Assembly: GCA_050257395.1 (NCBI GenBank)
Contig: JBLMWU010000031.1
Coordinates: forward strand, 1-39,557
DNA from: JAIRTY01 sp050257395
GTDB taxonomy: Bacteria > Actinomycetota > Actinomycetes > Streptosporangiales > Streptosporangiaceae
Direction of reading: 5' to 3'
Length of the DNA: 39,557 nt
Position numbers and translations under genes: made by a program. The notes below the pieces were generated by a model, which saw only the letters and a program-made list of their open reading frames with translations, was not told the DNA's origin and searched no databases. Below are positions 16,149-24,500 of this stretch, in pieces; position 1 is the first letter of the stretch; every line of letters starts with the position of its first letter.

Positions 16149-17131
16149 CCCGGCTGATGCGGGCGGCCGTCTGCCATGAGTACGGGCCGCCCGAGGTGAT
16201 CCGGGTGGAGGACGTCCCGGCGCCGGACCTCACCGGGGACCAGGTGCGGGTGCGGGTCGGCGCCGCGGCGGTGAACTACCCGGACGTGCTGCTGATGGCT
16301 AACAAGTACCAGCTCAGCGTGCCGGTCCCGTTCATCCCCGGCAGCGAGTTCGCGGGCGTGGTCACCGAGGCCGGCCAGGACGCCGGCGGCCTCGCTCCCG
16401 GTGACCGGGTCATGGGCACCACCATGGTCGGCGCGTTCGCCGAGGAGGCGGTGGCCGCGGCCAGCTCGGTCACCCGCGTCCCGGCAGGCGTGGACGACCG
16501 CTCGGCCGCCGCCTTCGGGGTGGCCCACCGCACCGCCTGGCACGTGCTGCGGTCGGTGGCCGCCGTGCAGCCGGGCGAGGAGCTGGTGGTGCTCGGCGCG
16601 GGCGGCGGGGTGGGCCTGGCCGCGGTGCAGCTCGGCGCGATCCTCGGGGCCACCGTGACCGCCGTCGCGTCCTCGGGCGCCAAGCTCCGGGCGGCGTCGT
16701 CGCACGGCGCCAGCCGGCTCATCGACCACCGGTCCGGCGACCTGCGGCAGGCGCTGCGCGAAGCCGTGCCGGATGGCACGGACGTCGTGGTGGACCCGGT
16801 GGGCGGCGACCTGGCCGAGCCGGCCCTGCGGTCGCTGCGCTGGGGCGGCCGGTTCGTGACCGTCGGCTACGCCTCCGGGGTGGTGCCGCGGATCCCGCTC
16901 AACCTGGTGCTGCTCAAGGGCATCCACATCCTCGGCTTCGAGTTCCGCAGCTTCGTCACCCGGGCCCCGGGCGAGCTGCGCCGCAACGAGGAGGAACTCC
17001 TGGGTCTGCTCGCCTCCGGCCGGGCGCTGCCCCACATCGGCGCCGAGTTCCCGCTTGGCAAGGTGGCAGCCGCACTGCGGCAGGTCGCTGACGGCAAGGC
17101 GGTCGGCAAGGTGGTGCTCGCCATCGGCTGA
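16145..17131 (+). CDS. NADPH:quinone oxidoreductase-like MDR protein
   Basis: A 328-residue medium-chain reductase without catalytic or structural zinc ligands. The N-terminal domain has MRAAVCHEYGPPEVIRVEDV and NYPDVLLMANKYQ. The cofactor fold is VVLGAGGGVGLAAVQLGAI (about 151-169), and GGRFVTVGYASG is typical of the quinone oxidoreductase group. These enzymes reduce enones, quinones or enoyl thioesters with NADPH. ATG 16145 overlaps the upstream TGA (ATGA), so it is the third gene of the ACAD - kinase - reductase operon. In this setting reduction of an alpha,beta-unsaturated intermediate is plausible, but the substrate is not visible in the sequence. Confidence 0.85.
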   Translation: MTRLMRAAVCHEYGPPEVIRVEDVPAPDLTGDQVRVRVGAAAVNYPDVLLMANKYQLSVPVPFIPGSEFAGVVTEAGQDAGGLAPGDRVMGTTMVGAFAEEAVAAASSVTRVPAGVDDRSAAAFGVAHRTAWHVLRSVAAVQPGEELVVLGAGGGVGLAAVQLGAILGATVTAVASSGAKLRAASSHGASRLIDHRSGDLRQALREAVPDGTDVVVDPVGGDLAEPALRSLRWGGRFVTVGYASGVVPRIPLNLVLLKGIHILGFEFRSFVTRAPGELRRNEEELLGLLASGRALPHIGAEFPLGKVAAALRQVADGKAVGKVVLAIG

Positions 17132-17239
17132 CCCGGGCCGCCACGCCGGGCACCGACCCGCGGGCGGCCATGGCCACCGGGAGCGCCCTTTCCTAGAATC
17201 GGTTCCATTGCCGGCCGAGGCGGACGAGGTGGTCACCGG

Positions 17240-18244
17240 ATGCCCGAACGCAAGAGCCCAACAGCTGTCCTGCACGAAGGCCCGCGGGCGCTCAGCGACG
17301 AGCAGGTGCGCCAGATCGAGGAGTCCGACCTGACCGGGGTGCTCGGCGTCGACATCGACGACGTCATCGAGTACGTGCACCGGGACCTCAAGTCGCTGCC
17401 GGACTTCACCACCCTGTACCGCAAGTACCTCAAGCAGCGGTGGGACGTGTACGACCTCGACTTCAGCCAGGACCGGATCGACTGGCAGCAGAAGATGACC
17501 GAGGACGAGCGGCAGTCGTTCCTCGCCATCGCGTCCGGCTTCCACCACGGCGAACGGCAGGTGGAGATCGAGCTGCCGGTGTTCATGATCGGCGCCAGCG
17601 AAGAGGAGAAGCTCCACATCGCCGCGCAGATCGAGGACGAGGCGCGGCACACCGTGTTCTTCGACCGCTTCTACCGGGAGGTCGTCGGCCTCGAAGGCGA
17701 CAGCATCATGGACATCCTCGACGCCTCGTTCCCGTACGTGTCGGAGACGTTCGTCGGCCCGTTCGGGCTGCTCGCCTACCAGGCGGACGAGGTGCGGCGC
17801 AATCCGTACGACGAGCGGGCCCGGGTGCGGTACGGCACGAACTACTTCCTGTGGATCGAGGGCGTGCTCGCGCTGTCGGTGATGAAGGTGACACTGTCCT
17901 ACGCGCGCTGGCGCGGGTTCCTGCCCGCGTACTACACCGGCTTCACCGCGACCTGCCGGGACGAGTCCCGGCACGTGCAGGGCGGCATGCGCTACCTGCA
18001 GCAGGCGGTGCGCAAGGACCCCACGATGATCCACGAGATCCACGACACGCTGCGGACGATCCTGACAGTCTCCGCGGTGGCCAGCCGCCGGATCGTGTAC
18101 GAGCCGCTCGGCTGGACCGAGGACGAGGTGCGGATGCTGTTCTTCCAGCAGCTGCGGCGCAAGCTCAACGACGTCGGCATCGACCTGGCGCCCGACCTCG
18201 AAGCCATGATCGGTCAGGTGCAGCCCACCCTGGCGGGTGGGTGA
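17240..18244 (+). CDS. R2lox-like ferritin-fold metal oxidase (annotated in relatives as RNR beta-like)
   Basis: A 334-residue ferritin-like protein of the ribonucleotide reductase R2 superfamily. Metal ligands fit the pattern Glu105 (HHGERQVEIE), Glu134-x-x-His137 (DEARH), Glu207 (LWIEG) and Glu242-x-x-His245 (DESRH). Val108, three residues after the first Glu, and Tyr202, five before Glu207, match the Val-Tyr pair that forms the ether cross-link in M. tuberculosis R2lox (Rv0233: Glu68/Val71, Tyr162/Glu167). The Glu207 to Glu242 spacing (35) also matches. R2lox proteins use a Mn/Fe centre and bind a fatty acid; their reaction is unknown. ATG 17240 follows GAGGTGG. The next gene overlaps its stop. 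A true class I reductase subunit is unlikely since no alpha subunit is nearby. Confidence 0.68.
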   Translation: MPERKSPTAVLHEGPRALSDEQVRQIEESDLTGVLGVDIDDVIEYVHRDLKSLPDFTTLYRKYLKQRWDVYDLDFSQDRIDWQQKMTEDERQSFLAIASGFHHGERQVEIELPVFMIGASEEEKLHIAAQIEDEARHTVFFDRFYREVVGLEGDSIMDILDASFPYVSETFVGPFGLLAYQADEVRRNPYDERARVRYGTNYFLWIEGVLALSVMKVTLSYARWRGFLPAYYTGFTATCRDESRHVQGGMRYLQQAVRKDPTMIHEIHDTLRTILTVSAVASRRIVYEPLGWTEDEVRMLFFQQLRRKLNDVGIDLAPDLEAMIGQVQPTLAGG

Positions 18245-18720
18245 GCGTGGGCGGCCCGGCGTTCTTCAGCAAGGAGTGGGCCGACGCGGTCCGCGACGCC
18301 CTGGTGGCCGGCCCGCCACCCGCGGCCCGGGCCGGCAAGCTGCAGCTGTACTGGGACTTCTTCGAGCTGGTCAGGAGCACGTACCCGGCGTCATGGGCGC
18401 TCGGCTGCCGCGACCTGCCCGCGGAACTGGGCGGCGGCCCGGCCTACCTGCACGTCCAGTGGGACGGCGGCACCGTCACCGGCTGCCACATCATCGGGCC
18501 GGACGACCCGCTGGCGGCCAGCTACGTGCTCGGCATGGACTACGCCGGCTGGCTCGCGCTGCACGAGGGGTACGACGCCCAGCGGACCGTCATGTACCGC
18601 ACGATCCTGCTGGAACAGGGTGACCTGCTCGAGTTCTTCAAGACGATCTACTTCTTCGTGGAGTGCCTCGCCGTGATCGGGTCGGTGCCGGCCCGGTACC
18701 CGGCGCTCACGGCCAGCTGA
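18241..18720 (+). CDS. SCP2-like putative lipid-carrier protein coupled to R2lox
   Basis: A 159-residue protein starting at GTG 18241, overlapping the oxidase stop as GTGA. The order of features resembles the SCP2 sterol-carrier fold: an N-terminal helix FFSKEWADAVRDALVAG, a beta sheet including AYLHVQWDGGTVTGCHII, and MDYAGWLALHEGYDAQRTVMYRTILLEQGDLLEF, which matches the SCP2 pattern D-Y-x-x-W-x-x-x-x-x-G followed by a lipid-binding strand and Gly-Asp. The closing helix is hydrophobic (FFKTIYFFVECLAVIGSVP). It may deliver or shield the lipid ligand of the R2lox-like enzyme; this is inferred from overlap and fold resemblance. SCP2 homology is moderate, not certain. Confidence 0.6.
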   Translation: MSVGGPAFFSKEWADAVRDALVAGPPPAARAGKLQLYWDFFELVRSTYPASWALGCRDLPAELGGGPAYLHVQWDGGTVTGCHIIGPDDPLAASYVLGMDYAGWLALHEGYDAQRTVMYRTILLEQGDLLEFFKTIYFFVECLAVIGSVPARYPALTAS

Positions 18721-18760
18721 CCGGCAGCCGCTCCGGAATTGTCGGCACCCCCGGATACTA

Positions 18761-18774
18761 TCGAACTAGTTATC
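18761..18774. promoter_or_regulatory. near match to the KstR operator, overlapping a direct repeat
   Basis: TCGAACTAGTTATC fits TNNAACNNGTTNNA except for the last base. It overlaps two copies of TATCGAAC (18759-18766 and 18771-18778). It lies in the gap after the SCP2-like gene, upstream of the broken histidine phosphatase, and may have been that gene's promoter region. 18721-18859 holds no intact gene. Confidence 0.3.
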
Positions 18775-18859
18775 GAACGAACTGCTCGCGGCGCTGGCCT
18801 CGCAGCCATCACTATGGCTGCGCGCGGCTGGTACCAAGGCCGGGCTCAGGCGGAGGTGA

Positions 18860-18994
18860 TCGCCCCGGGCGGCCGAGACGGCCGCCATCATCGCCGAGGA
18901 TTTCCCTGGCGTCCCCGTGTCCGCCTCGGACCTGGCGGGTGACTACCTGCCGTCCGACCCCGATCCTGCTGACCTGCCGCCCGAGTACGCAGGC
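18860..18994 (+). pseudogene. histidine phosphatase, left fragment (interrupted by IS607-type element)
   Basis: The frame reads SPRAAETAAIIAEDFPGVPV, then SASDLAGDYLPSDPDPADLP and PEYAG. This is the central part of an actinobacterial phosphoglycerate-mutase-like histidine phosphatase (family pattern SPLxRAxxTAxIIA). An in-frame TGA lies just before it, and the N-terminal RHG motif is not found upstream. The gene was thus already damaged at its 5' end, or a frameshift lies at about 18857. The homology stops at about 18994 and resumes at 21113 on the other side of the element. Confidence 0.6.
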
Positions 18995-19042
18995 TCATCA
19001 ACTTCGTTAGTTATCCCTAGTGTTGCTGTGGAGTTGCTGCGC

Positions 19043-19654
19043 ATGTCGAAGGCCGCGAAGCGTCTCGGGATACACCCGATGACGCTTCGTCAATGGGCTG
19101 TTGACGGCAAGATCCCATTCACGTGGGTCGGCCGTGAGCGCCGCTTCTCCTCCGTGGACGTGGAGAAGATGAAGCGAGGCGGCAACTCCGCGATCCCGCG
19201 CCCGCGCCGGGAGCTGCTGTACGTGCGCGTTTCCGGCTCATCGGGCCAGGAGTCCTCCTTGGAAGCCCAGGAGAGCGAGCTGAGGGCCACCGCGACGGGC
19301 GAGATCGTCAAGGTCGTCCGGGACCGGGGCTCCGGGCTCAAGGAAAACCGGCCTGGTCTGAACCGGGTGCTGGCGATGGTGTCGGACGGCAGTGTGACCG
19401 TCGTGCGCGTGACTCATGAGGATCGTCTGGCCCGGTTCGGTGTCGGCTGGCTCAAGCGGCTGTTCGCCATGTACGGGGCCACCGTGGAGGTTGTGCACCC
19501 GAGGAAGCTCGGCGGCCGGGATGAGCTGCTGGAGGACTTCGTCTCGCTGGTCACCACGTTCGCCGGGCGGCTGTACGGGATGCGCAGCGCGGACAACCGC
19601 CGGCGTCTGCTGGCCGAGTCCGGGCAGTGCAGCGACGAAGGCAGAGCCGCGTGA
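19043..19654 (+). CDS. tnpA: IS607-family serine recombinase (TnpA)
   Basis: A 203-residue transposase. A MerR-like helix-turn-helix is at the N-terminus (MSKAAKRLGIHPMTLRQWAV, wing ending RERRFSS at 37). A serine-resolvase catalytic domain follows: LLYVRVSGSSGQESSLEAQ with Ser64 as nucleophile, DRGSGLKENRPGLNRVL, VTHEDRLARFG, and a long terminal helix. This N-terminal HTH plus C-terminal catalytic order is characteristic of IS607. ATG 19043 is chosen because homology begins there and GGAG lies nine bases upstream; GTG 19028 would add five residues. The stop overlaps the tnpB start. All catalytic motifs seem present, so the recombinase may be functional. Confidence 0.85.
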   Translation: MSKAAKRLGIHPMTLRQWAVDGKIPFTWVGRERRFSSVDVEKMKRGGNSAIPRPRRELLYVRVSGSSGQESSLEAQESELRATATGEIVKVVRDRGSGLKENRPGLNRVLAMVSDGSVTVVRVTHEDRLARFGVGWLKRLFAMYGATVEVVHPRKLGGRDELLEDFVSLVTTFAGRLYGMRSADNRRRLLAESGQCSDEGRAA

Positions 19655-21108
19655 GCCGGAAACTGCCGCTTGCCCAGGGCGAGACCTCCCGCACCGCCTG
19701 CGCCCGCGCTCTGATCCGCGCGGGGGTGGATGAGGAGACCGGCGAAATTCTCAGCAGTGCCGCGCTGGTGGAGCGCGTGGGCTGGTGTGCCGACCTGGTG
19801 GCCGGGATGACAAGCTCGCTGGTGGCCGGGCACTGGAACACCGGCGACGTTGAGATGCTGGCCTCCGGCGTGGACGCTGGGGGCCGGAAACTGCCGTCGA
19901 ACGCGTGGATGGCGCTGCGCCGCTTGGGCTGGACCACTGCCGCTCCCGAGGGCGTGAAGGTCAACGACAGGATCGTTCGCATGGCCCAGGAGCAGGCCGG
20001 GCGTGCTGTGCGGTCGGTGAAGTGGCGTGCCGACCTGGCGGCCGGGATACTGGCCGCCTGGCCTGCCGATCCGCGCAAGCGGACGCCGGAGGAGTGGGAG
20101 CAGGTGCGTAAGGCGATAGCGGGCGGGGAGTACCTGCCGTCCAGCGTGATCCGTTCCCGCACCCGGCAGGTCGCCGCCTTCGAGCGCAAGCACGGCCGTC
20201 TCCCGGCCGACCTGTTCGAGCTGGAACCTGTGGCCCGCATGGCCAGGATGCTGCTGCTGGCCGCATGTGACGGGCAGCAGGCCACCGTCGAACGCTCCGG
20301 CGACGGACGCCGGGCGCTTCTGCGCTTGCAGCTCCCGACCCGGCCCGATCCGCAGAAGTACGCGGACTGGTCGTGGGTGGCCTGCCAGATCACGCTGCCA
20401 CCCACGATCCCGGCGAACGCTGTGATCCACCTGCCCACCCTGCGCATAGCGGGCGGCAAGGTCCACGCCGCCGAGACCGGGATCGCCGTCGTCACCGTGC
20501 CGCCCCGCAACACCTCCAAGCACTGCCCGCACTGCCTCACCCCGCTCCGCCACCGCAAGGCCCCCGACCGGCCTGCCGTGAGCGGCTGGAAGTGGGCCAT
20601 CTGCCCCAACGGCTCGTGCGGGTGGCAGAGTGACCGAGACCAGGGCGCATGGCGGCGCATCGCCGCACGCGGCCTCACCCACCAGACCAAGACCGTCGTG
20701 GACAAGGCCAGCGGCACCATGGTGATCCGCTCGGTAGCCGAAACGATGGAGTCGAAGGCCGTCATCACCGCCGAGCCGAAGACCAGCCGGGCCGACCGGT
20801 CAAAGACCGGCACCACCCGGCCACGCACCAACCGCCTCACGCCCAGGCGACGTGAGGTCCCCTCCCCAGTACGGCCCTCCGGTCATGCTGGCCAGCGTCC
20901 GGAGGGACACGCACCAACGGACCGGACCCGGCTGCCCCGTGCAGCCCACCGGCACCAGGGCGTGACCACGATCAGCACACCCACCAGCCGGCACTGGCCA
21001 CACGGAGCAGCACTGGGCGCGGGATTCCACCTCCACGCCCATGCTTCCCCACCCAGGTGGGCAGAGCCCACGCCAGACACTACGTCCTGCATGAGCTCGC
21101 TTAGCTGA
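19651..21108 (+). pseudogene. tnpB: TnpB with apparent in-frame loss of the central RuvC region
   Basis: An open 485-codon frame from GTG 19651, overlapping the tnpA stop. Residues 1-272 match the N-terminal half of large actinobacterial TnpB proteins, up to AVIHLPTLRIAGGKVHA. The next residues, AETGIAVVTVPPRNTSKHCP, belong just before the zinc finger (Cys292, Cys295, Cys318, Cys323), followed by the RuvC-III segment GWQSDRDQGAWRRIA. The RuvC-I motif (G-x-D-x-G) and the RuvC-II Glu block (V-E-D-L) that should lie between are absent. The junction is near 20467-20475. The frame is intact, but cleavage by the encoded protein is not expected. The basic Pro/Arg-rich tail after about 375 likely overlaps guide-RNA DNA. 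Confidence 0.7.
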
Positions 21109-21112
21109 TTAG

Positions 21113-21445
21113 AGACGCTTCGTCACCAGCTACGCCGAGGCGGAACGCGCCCAGGGGGCCCGGCTCGGCAGCGCCGCGATCGAACGGTTCACGCAGGCCG
21201 GCGTGGCAGAGACCCACGAACTGATCGTGACCCACAACTTCCTGATCGGGTGGTTCGTCAGCCACGCACTGGCAGCACCACCGTGGCGCTGGCTCGGGCT
21301 GAACCAGATGAACGGCGGCCTGACCGTGATCGCCTACCAGGCCGCCGTGCCGCCCAGGCTGATCAGCTTCAATGACGCCGGGCATCTGCCGCCCGCGCTG
21401 CGCTGGACAGGATTCCCGGCCGCAGCCACACCCTTGTCAGGCTGA
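21113..21445 (+). pseudogene. histidine phosphatase, right fragment
   Basis: The in-frame sequence RRFVTSYAEAERAQGARLGS leads to ETHELIVTHNFLIGWFVSHA, which has the second catalytic His of the phosphoglycerate-mutase fold. It continues through WRWLGLNQMNGGLTVIAYQ and LISFNDAGHLPPALRWTGFP to the stop at 21443-21445. This is the C-terminal half of the gene whose middle lies at 18860-18994. No start or promoter remains in front of it except the element's right end. Confidence 0.7.
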
Positions 21446-21521
21446 CACCCCGTCCGCCTGACACCCCGCCCGTCTGACATCCCGCCCGCCTGATACGCCG
21501 CCGGGCTGACACGCCGCCGGC
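21442..21521. repeat. five 16-bp tandem repeats between convergent genes
   Basis: Five imperfect copies of a 16-base unit (first CTGACACCCCGTCCGC, second CTGACACCCCGCCCGT, fifth CTGACACGCCGCCGGC) run without gaps. They bridge the phosphatase stop, which lies in the first copy, and the stop of the sacsin-like gene at 21521-21523. Slippage expansion is the likely origin. Confidence 0.8.
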
Positions 21522-24500
21522 TAGAAAGCCTCACGGCCGGTGCTGCTGGAGCCGTCCTGATCCAGATCGGCCTCAGCCAGCAGGCGGGCGGCAGCGCCGG
21601 GGTCGCTCAGCAGGGCGGCGAGCAGATGACGGGCCGCCCATGCGCCCGACGCCCAGGCCAGCCCGCAGGCGAGCCCGCCGGGCCCGGCCGCGTGCACAAC
21701 GCCGTCAACGTAGCGCCACGGCACGCTGACGCCGTCCACCACCAGCTGGTCGTGCGCGCAGTAGGTCTCCGGGCAGCCGGGCAGGATCGTGCCCGCGGCC
21801 GCCGGGACCGGGCGGCGGGTGGCCGCCGACTCCACCTTGCCTGGGATCTCCTCGGAGACCAGCGGCAGGTCCAGCAGGCTGGCGAGCCGCTCGGCCCGGT
21901 CATAGGGCGCGAGGATCAGCGGGCGGCTGGCCACCAGCGGCCACAGGTCCGGAGCGTCGAGCACCAGCGCGTCCCCGGCGGCGGCGACGACCACCTCGTC
22001 CCCGCGCACGGCGCGCACCCGGTCCGGCGGCCCGGCCTCCCGGACATCCGCGAGCGCCGTCCACAGCGCCCGCAGCTGGGCCCGCGTCACCGGCCGTCCC
22101 GGATCGGCCAGCCGGTCCAGCAGCTCATCCGGGCCGTCCGGTTCGGCGAGCAGCGCAGCGAGCGAGGTGCGCGCGCCCAGGGCGCGGGCAACGCCCGGGT
22201 CGGCTGGCAGGTCCGCCTCGTCGTACAGGCCTGCCAGCAGCGAGTCGGTGCCGGCCACCCGCACGTCGGTGGGACGCCGGCCGCCGAGGACCGGATGGTG
22301 CCGGAGCCACCAGGCGGTATAGGACGGCACGTCGGCGTGCCGGCCGTCGGCGAGCAGGACCCGGGTGGGCTCGACGAGAGCTGCCCGCAGCGGCGGCGCC
22401 GCGAGCAGTTCCAGTGCCCGCGGCCAGCGCTGCGGGTCGACCAGTTCGAGGTCGCGGACGGCCCGCACCTCCGGCGCGACCGGCGGCAGGTCGCCGCTGG
22501 CCAGCTGCGCGCACACGCTGTCCGCCCAGTCGTCGGCGCCGTCGAGGTCGAGGCCTGGATCAGCGAGGTCGACGTCGGCGGCGGCCAGCACGCTGAACGA
22601 GGACAGCACGCCCACCGCTTCGAGGGGCGCCGCGCCGTAGCGGCTGAGGGTCTCCGGGGAGACGACGCCGAACGGCGCGTCCGCCGCGGCCACCCCGGCC
22701 AGCGGCCCGCCCGGGAGCAGCAGCTCGCCCGCTGGATACCACTCGCCGTCGTCGCCTGGCAGCGCCAGGTCCGCCAGCCAGGGCAGCGTGCCGGGCTCCA
22801 CCTGCGCGTCCGCCACCAGGCTGAGCACCGCATCAGCGACCGGGCCGGGATCGTCCTCGTCATAGGACGCCGCGACCGCGGCGCGCACCGCCGGGTCGGC
22901 GAGAACGCTCCGCGGGGTCGCCTCGGCCGCGCCCAGCCGGGCGAGCAGCGGGTGGGCGGCGGCCGGATGCGCGACCCGCAGCCCGAGCGCTGACAGCCGC
23001 CCGGGGTCCGCCAGGCCGGGCCCGGGCAGCAGCAGCCCGCGCGGGCCCCGGACCAGCCGCCCGTCCGCGAGCGGCACCGGCAGCGCGCCGAGCTCACCGG
23101 GGTCGGCGCTGGCCAGCGCCTCGTACAGGTCCCGCCACCAGGCCGGATCGCGGTCGAGTGAAGCGAGCAGGTCAGCCAGCTCGGCGAGGCCGAGCCGCCG
23201 GATGCCCAGCACGGCGCAGGCCGGGTGCCGGGCCGGGACCGCGATCAGCCCGTCCAGCACCGGCCCGAGCTGGCCGGCCAGGTCCGGCAGGTCGGCGTCC
23301 AGCACGATCGCGTCCTCCGGCCGGACCCGCTGCCTGGGCTGCGGCGCGGCGGACACCGCGGCAGCGGACGGAGACTCCACAGGCGGGATCTGAGCAGACG
23401 GCGCCCCAGCAGGCGGGGCCGCGGCGGGCAGGAAGGCGGTGCCCGGGAGCCGCGCCAGTATCGCCCGGCGCAGCCGCGCGTCCAGTTCGCCGGCCGCGAG
23501 CGGGCCCGGGACCAGCTCGAGCAGGCCGGGCCCGGGCACGAGGCCGGGCAGGAGCCGGGCGTAGGTGTCGGCGGCCTGCTCCAGCAGGAAGTCCGTGAGC
23601 GGGCCGGGTGCGACGTGCCGGCGGTCGGGGCTGAGCGGGAACGAGGCGAGCAGCAGCGCTGGCAGGCCGAGCGGCTCGTCGGTCGGCGTGGGCGCGTGCA
23701 CGACGGCGCTCACTCCCTCCGGCAGGCGCTCCGCAGGCGTGTCACCGCCAGCTGCCGGGGTGACAGGCACGGCCCAGCGCACGGACCACGCGGGCCGCGC
23801 CCGCTCCTCGGCCGGGCGGTCGGCGAGCAGCGCGGGACCGGCCTCCCCCCTGGCCGTCGCCGTGCGCCACCGGCCAGCGGCGCCGTCCACGGTGACGGTC
23901 GCGACGTCGCCGTCGTGGACCGCGCTGAGCACCCGGATCTCACCAGCCAGCTCGATCTCGATGGTGGCGAGGGCAGGCAGGGCCAGCAGCAGGGCCGGGC
24001 CCGTCTCGGCGAGCAGCCGCCCGGCCAGCGCCACGGCGGCCTCGTCCCGCAGGGGCAGGGTGACCGCGGTCGTGAAACCCGCCGGCGGCACGCCGCCAGC
24101 GGGGAAGGGCAGCCGCAGCACCGGCAGGTGCCCGGACCGGGCAGACAGTTCGCCGGCCAGCTCGGGGATGCCCTGCACCAGTTCGCCGGCGGCGGTGCGG
24201 GACCACCGGGCCGCGCCGGTGCGCGAGCAGATGCTCGGCTCGTCGCTGACCGCGACGGCGGCGGCGAAGCCCACCCCGAACCGGCCGACCGCTGTCTCCT
24301 GCGCGTCGGTCCCCCGCTTGCTGGAGGCACGCAGCGTGGACAGCGCCGCCACCCCCGCCGCGTCCAGCGGCGCGCCCACGTTCGCGGCCACGAGCGTCCC
24401 GCCGCGCAGCGACAGCCGCAGCCACCCCGGCACGCCCTCGCGGGCCGCCGCGTCCGCCGCGTTCTGCGCCAGCTCCACCACGACCCGGTCCCGGTAGCCG

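Larger units (their letters stand above)
18992..21112 (+). mobile_element. IS607-type insertion element
   Basis: About 2.1 kb carrying a serine recombinase and tnpB in overlapping order, inserted in a histidine phosphatase gene. The ends are placed by where phosphatase homology breaks: …GAGTACGCAGG at left (near 18992) and GACGCTTCGTC at right (near 21113). They have an uncertainty of a few bases. No terminal inverted repeats or target duplication are seen, as expected for IS607 elements, which recombine through a serine enzyme. The right end beyond the tnpB zinc finger is the place where a guide (omega) RNA would normally be encoded. Confidence 0.75.

Noticed and set aside
16136..18043. 635-codon minus-strand frame
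   Set aside because: It is the antisense of the reductase and R2lox-like genes, has a His/Arg/Val-rich shadow composition, and no domain.
17240..18244. Ribonucleotide reductase small subunit
   Set aside because: No large subunit is nearby, and the Val and Tyr positions of the R2lox cross-link are conserved, so an R2lox-like oxidase fits better.
18992..21112. CRISPR or other guide-RNA array near the TnpB gene
   Set aside because: No regularly spaced direct repeats were found; any guide RNA would be a single omega RNA at the right end, whose exact form could not be read.
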